This document shows, in pieces, positions 8,723-15,970 of a DNA stretch of 33,562 nt. A model generated the notes under the pieces. The model was not told where the DNA came from and made no database searches. It worked only from the letters and a program-made list of their open reading frames with translations. How positions within the stretch are numbered: the stretch's first letter is position 1; each line of letters begins with the position of its first letter. The stretch spans positions 1 through 33,562 of the forward strand of contig CADAFC010000023.1 of NCBI GenBank assembly GCA_902787095.1. The letters run 5' to 3'. This DNA is from an uncultured Bacteroidia bacterium (GTDB lineage: Bacteria > Bacteroidota > Bacteroidia > Bacteroidales > F082). Position numbers and translations under genes: made by a program.

Positions 8723-9316
8723 TCAATCCTCCCAAAGGCAGACTTTATTGTAAAACAGTATCATGGTGGTGTCACCGGAAACCTCAGTAAACTCTACTCT
8801 ATCGATGATTTTGTCGTCTAATCCGAAGAAAAAGGTAAGCTTGCTGAACATGCGCTTCATGTCGCGTTTCTTGGGTGTCATCTCAACTTTCCAGTAGGTG
8901 CCATCTTCTTGAATATCAATTTTAAACATCGATTTGTCGAACAAGATATTGCCTGTAGCGCACCCCATGATAACGTTCATCATGCCATAATACATCCTGT
9001 CTTTTTTCGCGTCGAGAATCTCTTCGCCTTCATCGGTCACTTTTCTTATGACATCATTGTCAAAATGAAGCTCTAAATGATTAGGTTTTGTGTAGATCCA
9101 GCTAAGATTCTGCGTATTCGCTATATACTCCATTTCACCTTCGGAAACGGCTGGTTTTGCTAACAGATACGAGGTTTTTTCTTGAACAAAAACACTTTTG
9201 AATTCTTTCATCGACGATGCTTTTTGCGTAATCATGGTAATCACCTCGTCTTGACTTTGCGCAAAGCTAAAGATGCTTGAAAGTATCAGAGTGACAATGA
9301 GATAAAACTTTTTCAT
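8723..9316 (-). CDS. LolA-like outer-membrane lipoprotein carrier protein
   Basis: 197 residues with a clear signal peptide (MKKFYLIVTLILSSIFSFAQ), so it is exported to the periplasm. The body fits the LolA family: an early helix with Gln/Glu-rich segments (FKSVFVQEKTSYLLAKPAVSEGEMEY), a tryptophan motif SWIYTKPNHLELHFDN, and later strands (YWKVEMTPKKRDMKRMF). LolA normally carries lipoproteins to the outer membrane. Paralogues inside aryl polyene clusters are thought to carry the lipid-linked pigment instead; that is family context, not shown here. It begins one base after the stop of the small DMT-type gene. Confidence 0.85.
   Translation of the reverse strand: MKKFYLIVTLILSSIFSFAQSQDEVITMITQKASSMKEFKSVFVQEKTSYLLAKPAVSEGEMEYIANTQNLSWIYTKPNHLELHFDNDVIRKVTDEGEEILDAKKDRMYYGMMNVIMGCATGNILFDKSMFKIDIQEDGTYWKVEMTPKKRDMKRMFSKLTFFFGLDDKIIDRVEFTEVSGDTTMILFYNKVCLWED
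8728..8733 (-). promoter_or_regulatory. Shine-Dalgarno site deciding the dehydratase start
   Basis: GGGAGG on the minus strand, 7 bases before the ATG at 8720 and inside the end of the LolA-like gene. It selects this ATG over an upstream in-frame TTG. Confidence 0.6.
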
Positions 9317-9317
9317 A

Positions 9318-9671
9318 TTATTTCATAATTAAAAAACAACCTGCAACTACTAAAATCAAGCCTATCCAACGTGTGAACGGCACCGCTTCGCCGAAAACGA
9401 GCCATGCGGCGAGCATTCCGAACACAAACGATAGGCTGGTGAGGGGATAGGCCTGGCTGAACGGAAACTTTTTGAGGATGTAGAGCCACAAAACCGTCGC
9501 AAAACCGAAGCTGATGCCACATGCGAGCAGCCACCAGTCGACCAAAACGGCTTTGAAATATGCCCAAGTCCACTCAAATTTGGGGAGTTTCTCCATCGCA
9601 AGCTTCAGAAAAACCTGACCTCCAGCAAGGAAAAACGTCTGTAAAGATACAAGTCCGATCAGTCTCCACAT
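9318..9671 (-). CDS. Small four-helix membrane protein of the EamA/SMR (DMT) type
   Basis: 117 residues with four predicted membrane helices: about 4-22, 42-62, 70-90 and 97-115. The last two contain YPLTSLSFVFGMLAAWLVFGE and WIGLILVVAGCFLIMK, typical of SMR/EamA half-transporters (compare the ArnE/ArnF type of undecaprenyl-phosphate-aminoarabinose flippase). It starts 2 bases after the ketosynthase fusion stop, with a GGAGG site 7 bases before the ATG. Placed between the synthesis and transport genes, it may flip a lipid or sugar-lipid intermediate; that is inference. At this size it would have to act as a dimer. Confidence 0.75.
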   Translation of the reverse strand: MWRLIGLVSLQTFFLAGGQVFLKLAMEKLPKFEWTWAYFKAVLVDWWLLACGISFGFATVLWLYILKKFPFSQAYPLTSLSFVFGMLAAWLVFGEAVPFTRWIGLILVVAGCFLIMK

Positions 9672-9673
9672 AA

Positions 9674-11926
9674 TTAGGCCTCCAATAGTGTTAATGAATA
9701 GTTATTGCCGTCAGTATGATTGAAAATCAATATCTTATGCGGTTTTTTGCCTTTTGTTTCGTCTTTATTAACGAATAGATGAGCAGGAATATTGCCAGCT
9801 TTGAGACAATGCGCTGCCACATACATCCCGATGCCCGATGAAGTGAAGCTCTCGCCAAATAAGTGCTTGTATTTCAATAAAATAGAGTTGCCAAACAGAT
9901 CTTTACACTCATTCAGATAAGCCTCGTCGCTCTTGTGGTTCCCACTAATGCCTGTTAGAACGTAATCAGCTTGAAAATCTTTCGCGACGGCTTTCAACGT
10001 GTCCATTGATGGCTTGTGTAACATCTTGAAATTCACCAATTTACATAGAGAATCCCGTTTCTCGGTACTCAGAACCACCGACATTGCCGCCTCGCCGCAC
10101 ATCTCCTCGTCCTGACCCATCACACTGCCTTTTTTCAAGATGTTGTAAAACGTCTCAGTCATCTCATCATGACCGCCGACGAGGGCTGAGTTTATCTTTC
10201 CGAGCTGCATCTGAAGCATGGCATCCTGCACTGCGCTGTCGAATGAAATGCCTTTGTGTGCGTAAGTGACGTTGTAGCCGTGGTTTTTCAGCTGTATCGC
10301 CACCAGCGAGCTGATAGTGTTGTGTGTCGACTGCATGAAGGATGTAGGACTGAGCATCTGTTCGCCTTCCTTTGATAGCGCGTTGAGGAAAACCTCGGTG
10401 TTTTCAATACATCCGTAGCCCGTTCCAGTTATGATGGCGTCAATACTCTCCAATCCGGATGCTTTGATGGCTTCTTTGGAAGTGGCGAGAGCGCGTTTCA
10501 GAATCTTACCCATGCGTCGTGCCTCAATAGGGGAGACGTACTCCTTGAAACTCGGGTCTATAGAACGGTTGAAAGATGTCTGATACTCAACAGGTTTCGT
10601 CATCCAATCCTCGCAAAGTGGCTGCTGAATCGAGATTTGTTGCGCTGAAAGCACATATATTGTTGCTGGGCTCGTCGAAGCACTGATACTTGGAACAATC
10701 CCTTCGCCTCCTTTGACAGGTTCAGAAACAGGCTCCGCAACTCGTGAAATCAATAACGAAGAGTCGTTGCCGCCGAAGCCGAAAGCGTTGCATAAAACAT
10801 GCTTTAGCTCTTTCTTAACTGATTGATATACAGGTGCTATGCCATCGTCCATGGGCTGCGACCAGTTCAGATTGGCTGGCACAAAACCATGCTGCAATGC
10901 CAGGATGCAGAACACTGCTTCAATCGAGCCGGAAGCGCTTGTCGTGTGACCTGTAAACGGTTTTGTCGATGACATCGGAGGTATATTGTCTCCGAAAAGC
11001 CGCATCACGGCATGGCTTTCACTCAAGTCGTTGTTGGGTGTCCCTGTCCCGTGTGCGTTGATGTAGTCAATCTCATCTGGTTGAATATCAGCGAGTTCCA
11101 GTGCTTCTTTCATCGCCCTGTAAGCTCCTTCGCCGTCGGGTGACGATGCTGTCTGATGGAAGGCGTCGCAGGCATTGCCGTAACCCGACAATATCGCTTG
11201 AGCCTTCACACCGCGGCGTTTTGCACTCTCTTCAGTCTCCAAAACGAGGTATGCCGCGCCCTCGCCGAGGTTCAAGCCTGCTCTTGTCGCGTCGAACGGG
11301 CGACATGGCTTGGTGTCCAATATCATCAGCGAGTTGAAGCCGTTGAGATGGAACTTGGTGATGCATTCGCTGCCTCCAACCACCACTATGTTGGCCTCGC
11401 CACGACGTAACATGTTGGCACCCAATATGATAGCGTTGGCTGCCGATGAACATGCCGTCGACAATGTCGTGATGAAAGCGAAACTGCCGAAGTGCTCTGC
11501 AGTCATCTCGGAGCAGCTGCCACAGTCATGAACAGCTATGTATTCCTTGTGTTTCTCGTTGTTGACGTAGTCAAGGTAAAACTGCTCGCTCATATCCATG
11601 CCGCCTACTGTCGTGCCCGAGATAAATCCCACCTCAGGAAGCATGTCGGGGGTGAGACAGGCGTCTTTCAGTGCCTCGTCCAACGCCATCATGCCCATCA
11701 AGGCAGTGCGTGTTGTAATAGCTTTATCGTTGATATTCAGGTGTTTACGCATCTCCTCGTCGCTCATCTTGACCTCGCCGACAGGAAACTCCTTGTGTTC
11801 TGTCTTGAGGTAGACAAGCGGTCCCACGCCCGAACGGTTATTCAGCAAGGCATCCAACGTTTCCGCCTTGTTACGCCCGATAGCCGAGACGACGCCACAA
11901 CCTGTTATCAAAATAGGAATGGCCAT
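9674..11926 (-). CDS. Ketosynthase fused to a chain-length-factor-like ketosynthase domain
   Basis: 750 residues. Residues 1 to about 400 form a complete beta-ketoacyl-ACP synthase with the catalytic triad C159 (LSTACSSAANAI), H292 (NAHGTGTP) and H327 (GHTTSASGS). From about residue 425 a second, shorter thiolase-fold unit starts (IYVLSAQQISIQQPL) with STHNTISSLVAIQLKNHGYN. Where a catalytic cysteine would be expected it reads TYAHKGISFDSA, so it should be inactive. That matches the Ketoacyl-synt_2 type of chain-length-factor-like partner. Aryl polyene systems use a KS-CLF pair for chain extension; here the two are one polypeptide. The ATG directly follows the stop of the ACP gene (TAAATG), so ACP and KS are probably made in step. 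Confidence 0.87.
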   Translation of the reverse strand: MAIPILITGCGVVSAIGRNKAETLDALLNNRSGVGPLVYLKTEHKEFPVGEVKMSDEEMRKHLNINDKAITTRTALMGMMALDEALKDACLTPDMLPEVGFISGTTVGGMDMSEQFYLDYVNNEKHKEYIAVHDCGSCSEMTAEHFGSFAFITTLSTACSSAANAIILGANMLRRGEANIVVVGGSECITKFHLNGFNSLMILDTKPCRPFDATRAGLNLGEGAAYLVLETEESAKRRGVKAQAILSGYGNACDAFHQTASSPDGEGAYRAMKEALELADIQPDEIDYINAHGTGTPNNDLSESHAVMRLFGDNIPPMSSTKPFTGHTTSASGSIEAVFCILALQHGFVPANLNWSQPMDDGIAPVYQSVKKELKHVLCNAFGFGGNDSSLLISRVAEPVSEPVKGGEGIVPSISASTSPATIYVLSAQQISIQQPLCEDWMTKPVEYQTSFNRSIDPSFKEYVSPIEARRMGKILKRALATSKEAIKASGLESIDAIITGTGYGCIENTEVFLNALSKEGEQMLSPTSFMQSTHNTISSLVAIQLKNHGYNVTYAHKGISFDSAVQDAMLQMQLGKINSALVGGHDEMTETFYNILKKGSVMGQDEEMCGEAAMSVVLSTEKRDSLCKLVNFKMLHKPSMDTLKAVAKDFQADYVLTGISGNHKSDEAYLNECKDLFGNSILLKYKHLFGESFTSSGIGMYVAAHCLKAGNIPAHLFVNKDETKGKKPHKILIFNHTDGNNYSLTLLEA
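9679..9683 (-). promoter_or_regulatory. Shine-Dalgarno site of the small membrane protein gene
   Basis: GGAGG on the minus strand, 7 bases before the ATG at 9671, inside the end of the ketosynthase fusion gene. Confidence 0.55.
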
Positions 11927-12184
11927 TTATTTTGTCCTGTTCTTTGCAATGAAATCAGCCATAACAGCCACCGACTTAAATATCTCCTTGCCCTGTGCCG
12001 GGTCCTGCAGCTTGATGCCGTAGTTTTTCTCCATCATTACGATAAGCTCAAGAGCGTCAATGCTGTCGAGGCCGAGGCCTTCGCCAAACAATGATGCGTT
12101 ATCGTCGATGTCTTCCGGTTTCATGTCCTCGAGATTCAAAGCCTCGATAATCTGCTGTTTCAGTTTGTAAATCAATTCGTCCAT
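11927..12184 (-). CDS. Acyl carrier protein (second ACP of the cluster)
   Basis: 85 residues, acidic, with the phosphopantetheine attachment motif GLDSIDALELIV, S41 being the attachment serine. Length and helix pattern fit a type II ACP. It lies immediately before the KS-CLF fusion gene and after a 38-base AT-rich spacer, one of the few gaps in the operon. It would carry the growing chain in the elongation cycle. The other ACP in the cluster (15663-15905) has a different sequence, so starter loading and elongation may use separate carriers; this is inference. Confidence 0.93.
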   Translation of the reverse strand: MDELIYKLKQQIIEALNLEDMKPEDIDDNASLFGEGLGLDSIDALELIVMMEKNYGIKLQDPAQGKEIFKSVAVMADFIAKNRTK

Positions 12185-12196
12185 ATTTTTTATTTA

Positions 12197-12224
12197 AAAA
12201 TTTAAAATTCAAAATTTAAAATTC
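12197..12224 (-). repeat. Two tandem copies of an AT-rich 14-mer upstream of the ACP gene
   Basis: On the minus strand GAATTTTAAATTTT is repeated twice head to tail, filling most of the gap before the ACP ATG at 12184. The second half overlaps the stop of the short ketosynthase-like gene. The same 14-mer occurs once more at 24335-24348, also just before a start codon. Confidence 0.75.
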
Positions 12225-12780
12225 AATTATCTTTTTCCATTAAAAATATGTGTGCCTCGAAATGTTCTTCATCGCTGCAGTCGACCCATCCGCCGATGAT
12301 GCTTTTCGTGATGGGGTCCTGAAACGCGTTTTCGAGGTTTTTCATTATGATTTTTTCATCAAAATCGTCAATAACCATGAACGATGTCTCTCCGAAATAC
12401 TTGTTCCGTATGGCTATTTCGCCTGTCACGATGTTCGGTAAGGTGTAGACGAAAGCCGCCGGACTCGGGAAGTAATTCTCCGGATTTTGTATCGTAGACT
12501 GGTAATGAGTGTCGGCCTGCAACGAGGCGTTTCTGTTAAAGAAGATGACGGCACGGTCCTCACGAGGCTCAAAAACTCTGTCTCCTTCAGCATTTAAAAG
12601 GAGTTCCGAAGCTATGAATCCTAATTTGCTCAAAGTATCCATTTTGAAAAACTTCGGATAATCTCCTATGTTATTGCGATAAAGCTCAGTAAGCAAAGCC
12701 GAGCCTTTCTCGTTGTGTGTCAGTGTTTTACCATCGACTTTGACCTCGTTTGGCGATATGTAAACCTGATGTTTTATCAT
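12223..12780 (-). CDS. Short ketosynthase-like / chain-length-factor-type subunit
   Basis: 185 residues, about half a ketosynthase. The stretch NPENYFPSPAAFVYTLPNIVTGEIAIRNKYFG (read in parts) resembles the dimer-interface and substrate-pocket region of the Ketoacyl-synt_2 family. No TACSS-type nucleophile motif or GH/NAHGT histidine motifs are present, so it cannot be a complete catalytic ketosynthase. Genes like this sit next to ketosynthases in Bacteroidota aryl polyene clusters and are usually named 3-oxoacyl-ACP synthase. A structural or chain-length role beside the ketosynthase at 12777-13895, whose stop its ATG overlaps by 4 bases, is inference. A strong ribosome site supports the start. 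Confidence 0.7.
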   Translation of the reverse strand: MIKHQVYISPNEVKVDGKTLTHNEKGSALLTELYRNNIGDYPKFFKMDTLSKLGFIASELLLNAEGDRVFEPREDRAVIFFNRNASLQADTHYQSTIQNPENYFPSPAAFVYTLPNIVTGEIAIRNKYFGETSFMVIDDFDEKIIMKNLENAFQDPITKSIIGGWVDCSDEEHFEAHIFLMEKDN

Positions 12781-13895
12781 TGGAGACCTCCTTTCGCCAT
12801 GAGCAGTGCCGCGTTGCAGCCGCCGAAACCCGATAAAAGCTTGATGAAAGCATGTTTTTCGGTGTATCTGTTATGGTTTGTGACATCCAGACTATGCGTC
12901 ACACCTAAGGTGTCGAACCCTCTGGTTGCCAATATGTTATGGTCATCGACGGCTTGCATCGAGATGATGGTCTCAAGCACGCCTGCGGCTCCCATGGTAT
13001 GTCCGTAATATCCTTTCAGGGAGTTGACTGGTATGCCAGCTAATCCTGCACGTTCGATGGCTATCGACTCCATCTCGTCGTTGTAGGGTGTCGCTGTTCC
13101 ATGTGCATTGATAAACGCCAACTCCGATGGGTCGAGGTCGCCGAGTGCCACCCTTAAAGCCCTGAAGCTACCTTCACCCACACGCGACGGACCACTGATA
13201 TGGTTGGCGTCGTTTCTGATAGCACCCCTGCATGCAACCCATTCATTATCATCGACTTTGTCTTTTCTTGTGTAAATAATGGTGGCAGCTGCGTCGCCAA
13301 GATTCAGGCCGCATCGGTGTGCGTCGAAAGGCTTACATGCCTCCTGCGACAGTGCCTTAAACGATTGAAAACCAGACACGATGAACGCCGACTGCACATC
13401 CACGCCACAAACAATGACGTAATCATATTCACCGCTTTCGAGGTAACGCATGGCTTCTATCTGTGCACAAACGCCTGAGATACAAGCATTTGACACCACT
13501 ATAGGCTCGTTGGGGTTGCCAAAGTGTTTTGTCACCTCGCGCGCCATCATGCCGAGACGTACACGCTCCTTCGGATAACCGTTTTCACGTTCGTCGAGCA
13601 GAAACACATTGCCTTTGGTAGTGGAGATGATGAAAAGCACCTTTGTCCATGTCGTGTCTATCTCTGTCCTTTCTAAAGACTTTGATATTGAATCGATTAC
13701 GATTTTCTCGTCTATAGTATGTCTATCATCGGCGTAGGCATCTCTATCTAAAAGTGAGGCGAAAAACGGCTCTGGAAGTCCCCAAAGACCGTCGTAGCGT
13801 CGCAGTGCGGATATGTCGGCTTTCACCTTGGCGTAATTCTCTGCCGAGGTGGTGCCAAGTGGCGAGATGATATTGTCCGACACCTTGACAATCAT
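12777..13895 (-). CDS. Beta-ketoacyl-ACP synthase (second ketosynthase)
   Basis: 372 residues from the ATG at 13895, which I prefer over an in-frame start at 13922: GGGAGG lies 7 bases upstream and the ATG overlaps the thioesterase stop as ATGA. The thiolase fold carries the triad C138 (VSNACISGVCAQ), H265 (NAHGTATP) and H299 (GYYGHTMGAAG). It is somewhat shorter than FabF (about 410), mostly in the N-terminal half. With C/H/H intact it should condense acyl groups with malonyl-ACP. The cluster has three catalytic ketosynthases, so this one may serve starter condensation or a defined extension step; which one cannot be read from sequence. Confidence 0.87.
   Translation of the reverse strand: MIVKVSDNIISPLGTTSAENYAKVKADISALRRYDGLWGLPEPFFASLLDRDAYADDRHTIDEKIVIDSISKSLERTEIDTTWTKVLFIISTTKGNVFLLDERENGYPKERVRLGMMAREVTKHFGNPNEPIVVSNACISGVCAQIEAMRYLESGEYDYVIVCGVDVQSAFIVSGFQSFKALSQEACKPFDAHRCGLNLGDAAATIIYTRKDKVDDNEWVACRGAIRNDANHISGPSRVGEGSFRALRVALGDLDPSELAFINAHGTATPYNDEMESIAIERAGLAGIPVNSLKGYYGHTMGAAGVLETIISMQAVDDHNILATRGFDTLGVTHSLDVTNHNRYTEKHAFIKLLSGFGGCNAALLMAKGGLQ
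12786..12793 (-). promoter_or_regulatory. Near-perfect Shine-Dalgarno site of the short ketosynthase-like gene
   Basis: AAGGAGGT on the minus strand, 5 bases before the ATG at 12780, embedded in the last codons of the upstream ketosynthase gene. Confidence 0.65.
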
Positions 13896-14326
13896 ACGTT
13901 TACCTCCCATTTTTTCTTCCATTCCTCATAAAAATCAGGGCTGTAAAGCACCATCTGATAGTTGGTTTTGTCCATGAAGACCTGCACTGAGTGGCCTGTC
14001 ACGTAGACCTTGCCAGTCGCCGTGTCACGAATCTCGTAGTCGAACACTATCTTGGCGGCCTCGGTAGGGCGGTAGGTTACCGTTATCTCAGGTTTCATGC
14101 CGTAAATCAACGGTTTCTTGTATTTGAATGTGAGCTCGACGAGGGGCTCAAAAAACCCTTGGTCGTACATGAAAAGATATTCGAGATGGTATTTCTTGCC
14201 AAACTCTTCACGCGCATCCTCAAAATACATGGCATAATGCCCATGCCACACCACACCCATAGAGTCGACCTCGCTGAAACGTATGTCAAATGGCTTCGTA
14301 ACCGATAATATCTTTTCTTTCTCCAT
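13892..14326 (-). CDS. Acyl-CoA/ACP thioesterase, 4-hydroxybenzoyl-CoA thioesterase family
   Basis: 144 residues, hotdog fold. FDIRFSEVDSMGVVWHGHYAMYFEDAREEF is the 4HBT signature (read in parts), with D21 at the position of the catalytic aspartate. I use the ATG at 14326; a TTG nine bases further up would overlap the upstream stop and looks less likely. It overlaps the next gene by 4 bases. Thioesterases of this type accompany aryl polyene clusters and may release or proofread stalled acyl chains. The true substrate (finished aryl polyene, coumaroyl thioester or aberrant intermediates) is open. Confidence 0.87.
   Translation of the reverse strand: MEKEKILSVTKPFDIRFSEVDSMGVVWHGHYAMYFEDAREEFGKKYHLEYLFMYDQGFFEPLVELTFKYKKPLIYGMKPEITVTYRPTEAAKIVFDYEIRDTATGKVYVTGHSVQVFMDKTNYQMVLYSPDFYEEWKKKWEVNV
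13903..13907 (-). promoter_or_regulatory. Shine-Dalgarno site deciding the second ketosynthase start
   Basis: GGAGG on the minus strand, 7 bases before the ATG at 13895. A start at 13922 would put this site inside the gene and create a 31-base overlap instead of the 4-base ATGA overlap. Confidence 0.6.
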
Positions 14327-14331
14327 GATAA

Positions 14332-14769
14332 TCAATCTTTTGAGTCGATATCCGTCAAGGCTATCTTCATGTTTGCGCTTACAATTTCTTCATCTCCTAT
14401 CATGATAGAGGCGTGCACCATCGTCACGTTGAACACCTCTTCAAGCAGCTGTATCGTCGTCGTCAGTCGTTCCCCGACTTTGGGTGTTCTCGTCACAGTC
14501 AGATTGCTTATCGAGCCAATGACGCCGATTTTTACCGTGCTACCGTTGTTGAGGTTGATGTATCCGATGCGTGCGGCACATGTCTGAGCAATGTTTTCAA
14601 TCAGTCCGGAAGCTGTAAGTCGTTCATCCTCAACGAAAATGTTGTCATCCCTGACTTCCAGCTCCGTCACCGAATACACTGCGTCGCTCGACAACAGCCT
14701 GTCAATCATCACAAAGGGTGGTCGTTGTGGCAGCAGCTCGTTTAACGTTATGTCTTTTATCTCTCTCAT
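14332..14769 (-). CDS. ApeP-like 3-hydroxyacyl-ACP dehydratase
   Basis: 145 residues. LLPQRPPFVMIDRLL at the N-terminus and GLIENIAQTCAARIGY in the central helix fit the FabZ-related ApeP group of hotdog dehydratases, in which the usual FabZ Hx8P histidine segment is altered. The glutamate in LIENIAQ is at the expected active-site position. Together with the dehydratase at 8343-8720 this gives two dehydratases in the cluster, as in characterised aryl polyene systems (ApeI plus ApeP). It starts inside the stop of the acyltransferase gene (4-base overlap) and ends 5 bases before the thioesterase ATG. Confidence 0.82.
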   Translation of the reverse strand: MREIKDITLNELLPQRPPFVMIDRLLSSDAVYSVTELEVRDDNIFVEDERLTASGLIENIAQTCAARIGYINLNNGSTVKIGVIGSISNLTVTRTPKVGERLTTTIQLLEEVFNVTMVHASIMIGDEEIVSANMKIALTDIDSKD

Positions 14770-15659
14770 TGCTTCCAGAAGTCAAAATAGTTAAACCATT
14801 GCGTCGGGTATTTCCTCACTATATCCTCGAGATTAGAAGCAAAACTTTGCGCCAGCTGAGACATCTGTGTGCGTATATTGGCTTCTCTGTCGCATTTAAT
14901 CTCACGGACATACGCATGATAGCTCTTGTAACCTTCTTTCATCACGAAGACCGTCAACACCGACACGTTTTTCTGGGCTGCCAAGGCAAACGCCCCTAAC
15001 GGAAATCTCGCTTTCTCACCGAAAAACTGGCATTCCGCAGCTTTCTGCGAGCCGAAGATTCTGTCAGCAGGCATGCTCACAATCTCACCGTTATCGATGG
15101 CAGCGTTGAGCTCAAACAGATGCGACATGTCTTCCTTCACCAAAATCAGTCTCATGTTGTTTTGCGACAGCAGCCTTTGACGGTTTTCCATCACAGTGGC
15201 AGTCTCACCAGCATATACTAATGCGTTGAACCTCTTAGACTTAGGCTTTAATGAATAACCGGCGATCTCATAGTTTCCGACATGACTGCTCAAGTTGACA
15301 AATCCCTCTGGATGTGTCTCCAATTCGTCCATAAGTTCCTGACCCTCAGAGATGAAGCGGTATTTTTTGCCTGCATACACTCCGAAACGGTCTAAAATGA
15401 CCTGACCGAAACGGAAATGGTTGGCATAGACTTTCCAAAACGACTTCCAAGGACCGTAGCCGAGTCGTTTTCTGAAAAACTGACACATCGCTTTGCGGCC
15501 TTTCCCATTGAAAATCATATAGAAAGGCACCACCAGAGCCATCACGCCGTAGGGCAGCCATAGTGGCAGCACACGGAACATGACGATGAGCGAACGCTGC
15601 ATCCAAGGCTGTCCGTCAGTCTTGCCCGACCATTCGTTATGTTGCAGAGTATTAGCCAT
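14766..15659 (-). CDS. LpxL/HtrB-like lipid acyltransferase
   Basis: 297 residues. An N-terminal hydrophobic segment (RVLPLWLPYGVMALVVPFYMIF) anchors it to the inner membrane. The HX4E acyltransferase motif is H126-VGNY-E131 (SSHVGNYEIAGY). Later conserved pieces are MPADRIFGSQK and a C-terminal YPTQWFNYFDFW, typical of lauroyl/myristoyl lipid A acyltransferases. In this context it probably transfers the finished aryl polyenoyl group from ACP to a lipid or sugar-lipid acceptor, as proposed for aryl polyene clusters; the acceptor is unknown. It starts 3 bases after the first ACP gene. Confidence 0.88.
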   Translation of the reverse strand: MANTLQHNEWSGKTDGQPWMQRSLIVMFRVLPLWLPYGVMALVVPFYMIFNGKGRKAMCQFFRKRLGYGPWKSFWKVYANHFRFGQVILDRFGVYAGKKYRFISEGQELMDELETHPEGFVNLSSHVGNYEIAGYSLKPKSKRFNALVYAGETATVMENRQRLLSQNNMRLILVKEDMSHLFELNAAIDNGEIVSMPADRIFGSQKAAECQFFGEKARFPLGAFALAAQKNVSVLTVFVMKEGYKSYHAYVREIKCDREANIRTQMSQLAQSFASNLEDIVRKYPTQWFNYFDFWKQ

Positions 15660-15662
15660 CCC

Positions 15663-15905
15663 TTAGGCTGTCTTCCTCTCGATATAGTCGCAGAAATCCT
15701 TGAATGTCTTGACGTTGGCCATCTCTTCGGTCTTGATCTTGAAACCGAATTTGCGCTCGACGATGACCACGATGTCGACAAAATCGAGGCTGTCGATGCC
15801 GATGTCTTCCTTCAGACGTGCCTCCGGCTTGATCTTTTCTTCGTCAAGTTCAAGATCTTCAATCATGAACTCTTTAACCTTTGCTTCTATTTCTTCTCTA
15901 TTCAT
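15663..15905 (-). CDS. Acyl carrier protein (first ACP of the cluster)
   Basis: 80 residues from the ATG at 15905 (an upstream TTG is rejected because it lies in an AT-rich leader). Acidic, with the attachment motif GIDSLDFVDIVV; S39 should carry phosphopantetheine. It resembles the ACPs of lipid A/aryl-polyene-type clusters more than a housekeeping AcpP, judging by the DFVDIVVIVERKFG helix. It lies between the methyltransferase gene, after a 65-base gap, and the acyltransferase gene, which suggests it hands chains to these enzymes. Confidence 0.93.
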   Translation of the reverse strand: MNREEIEAKVKEFMIEDLELDEEKIKPEARLKEDIGIDSLDFVDIVVIVERKFGFKIKTEEMANVKTFKDFCDYIERKTA

Positions 15906-15970
15906 ATAAAATAAACTTTTAACTTTCAACTTAAAACTTTAAAACTACTCTAAACTATACACTTTACACT
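15906..15970 (-). other. AT-rich spacer with degenerate repeats, no gene
   Basis: This 65-base gap is the largest inside the pigment operon. On the minus strand it holds GTTTAGAGTGTAAAG at its start and a second GTTTAGAGT a few bases on, related to a copy behind infB. I see no TAnnTTTG box and no strong hairpin. Confidence 0.5.
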
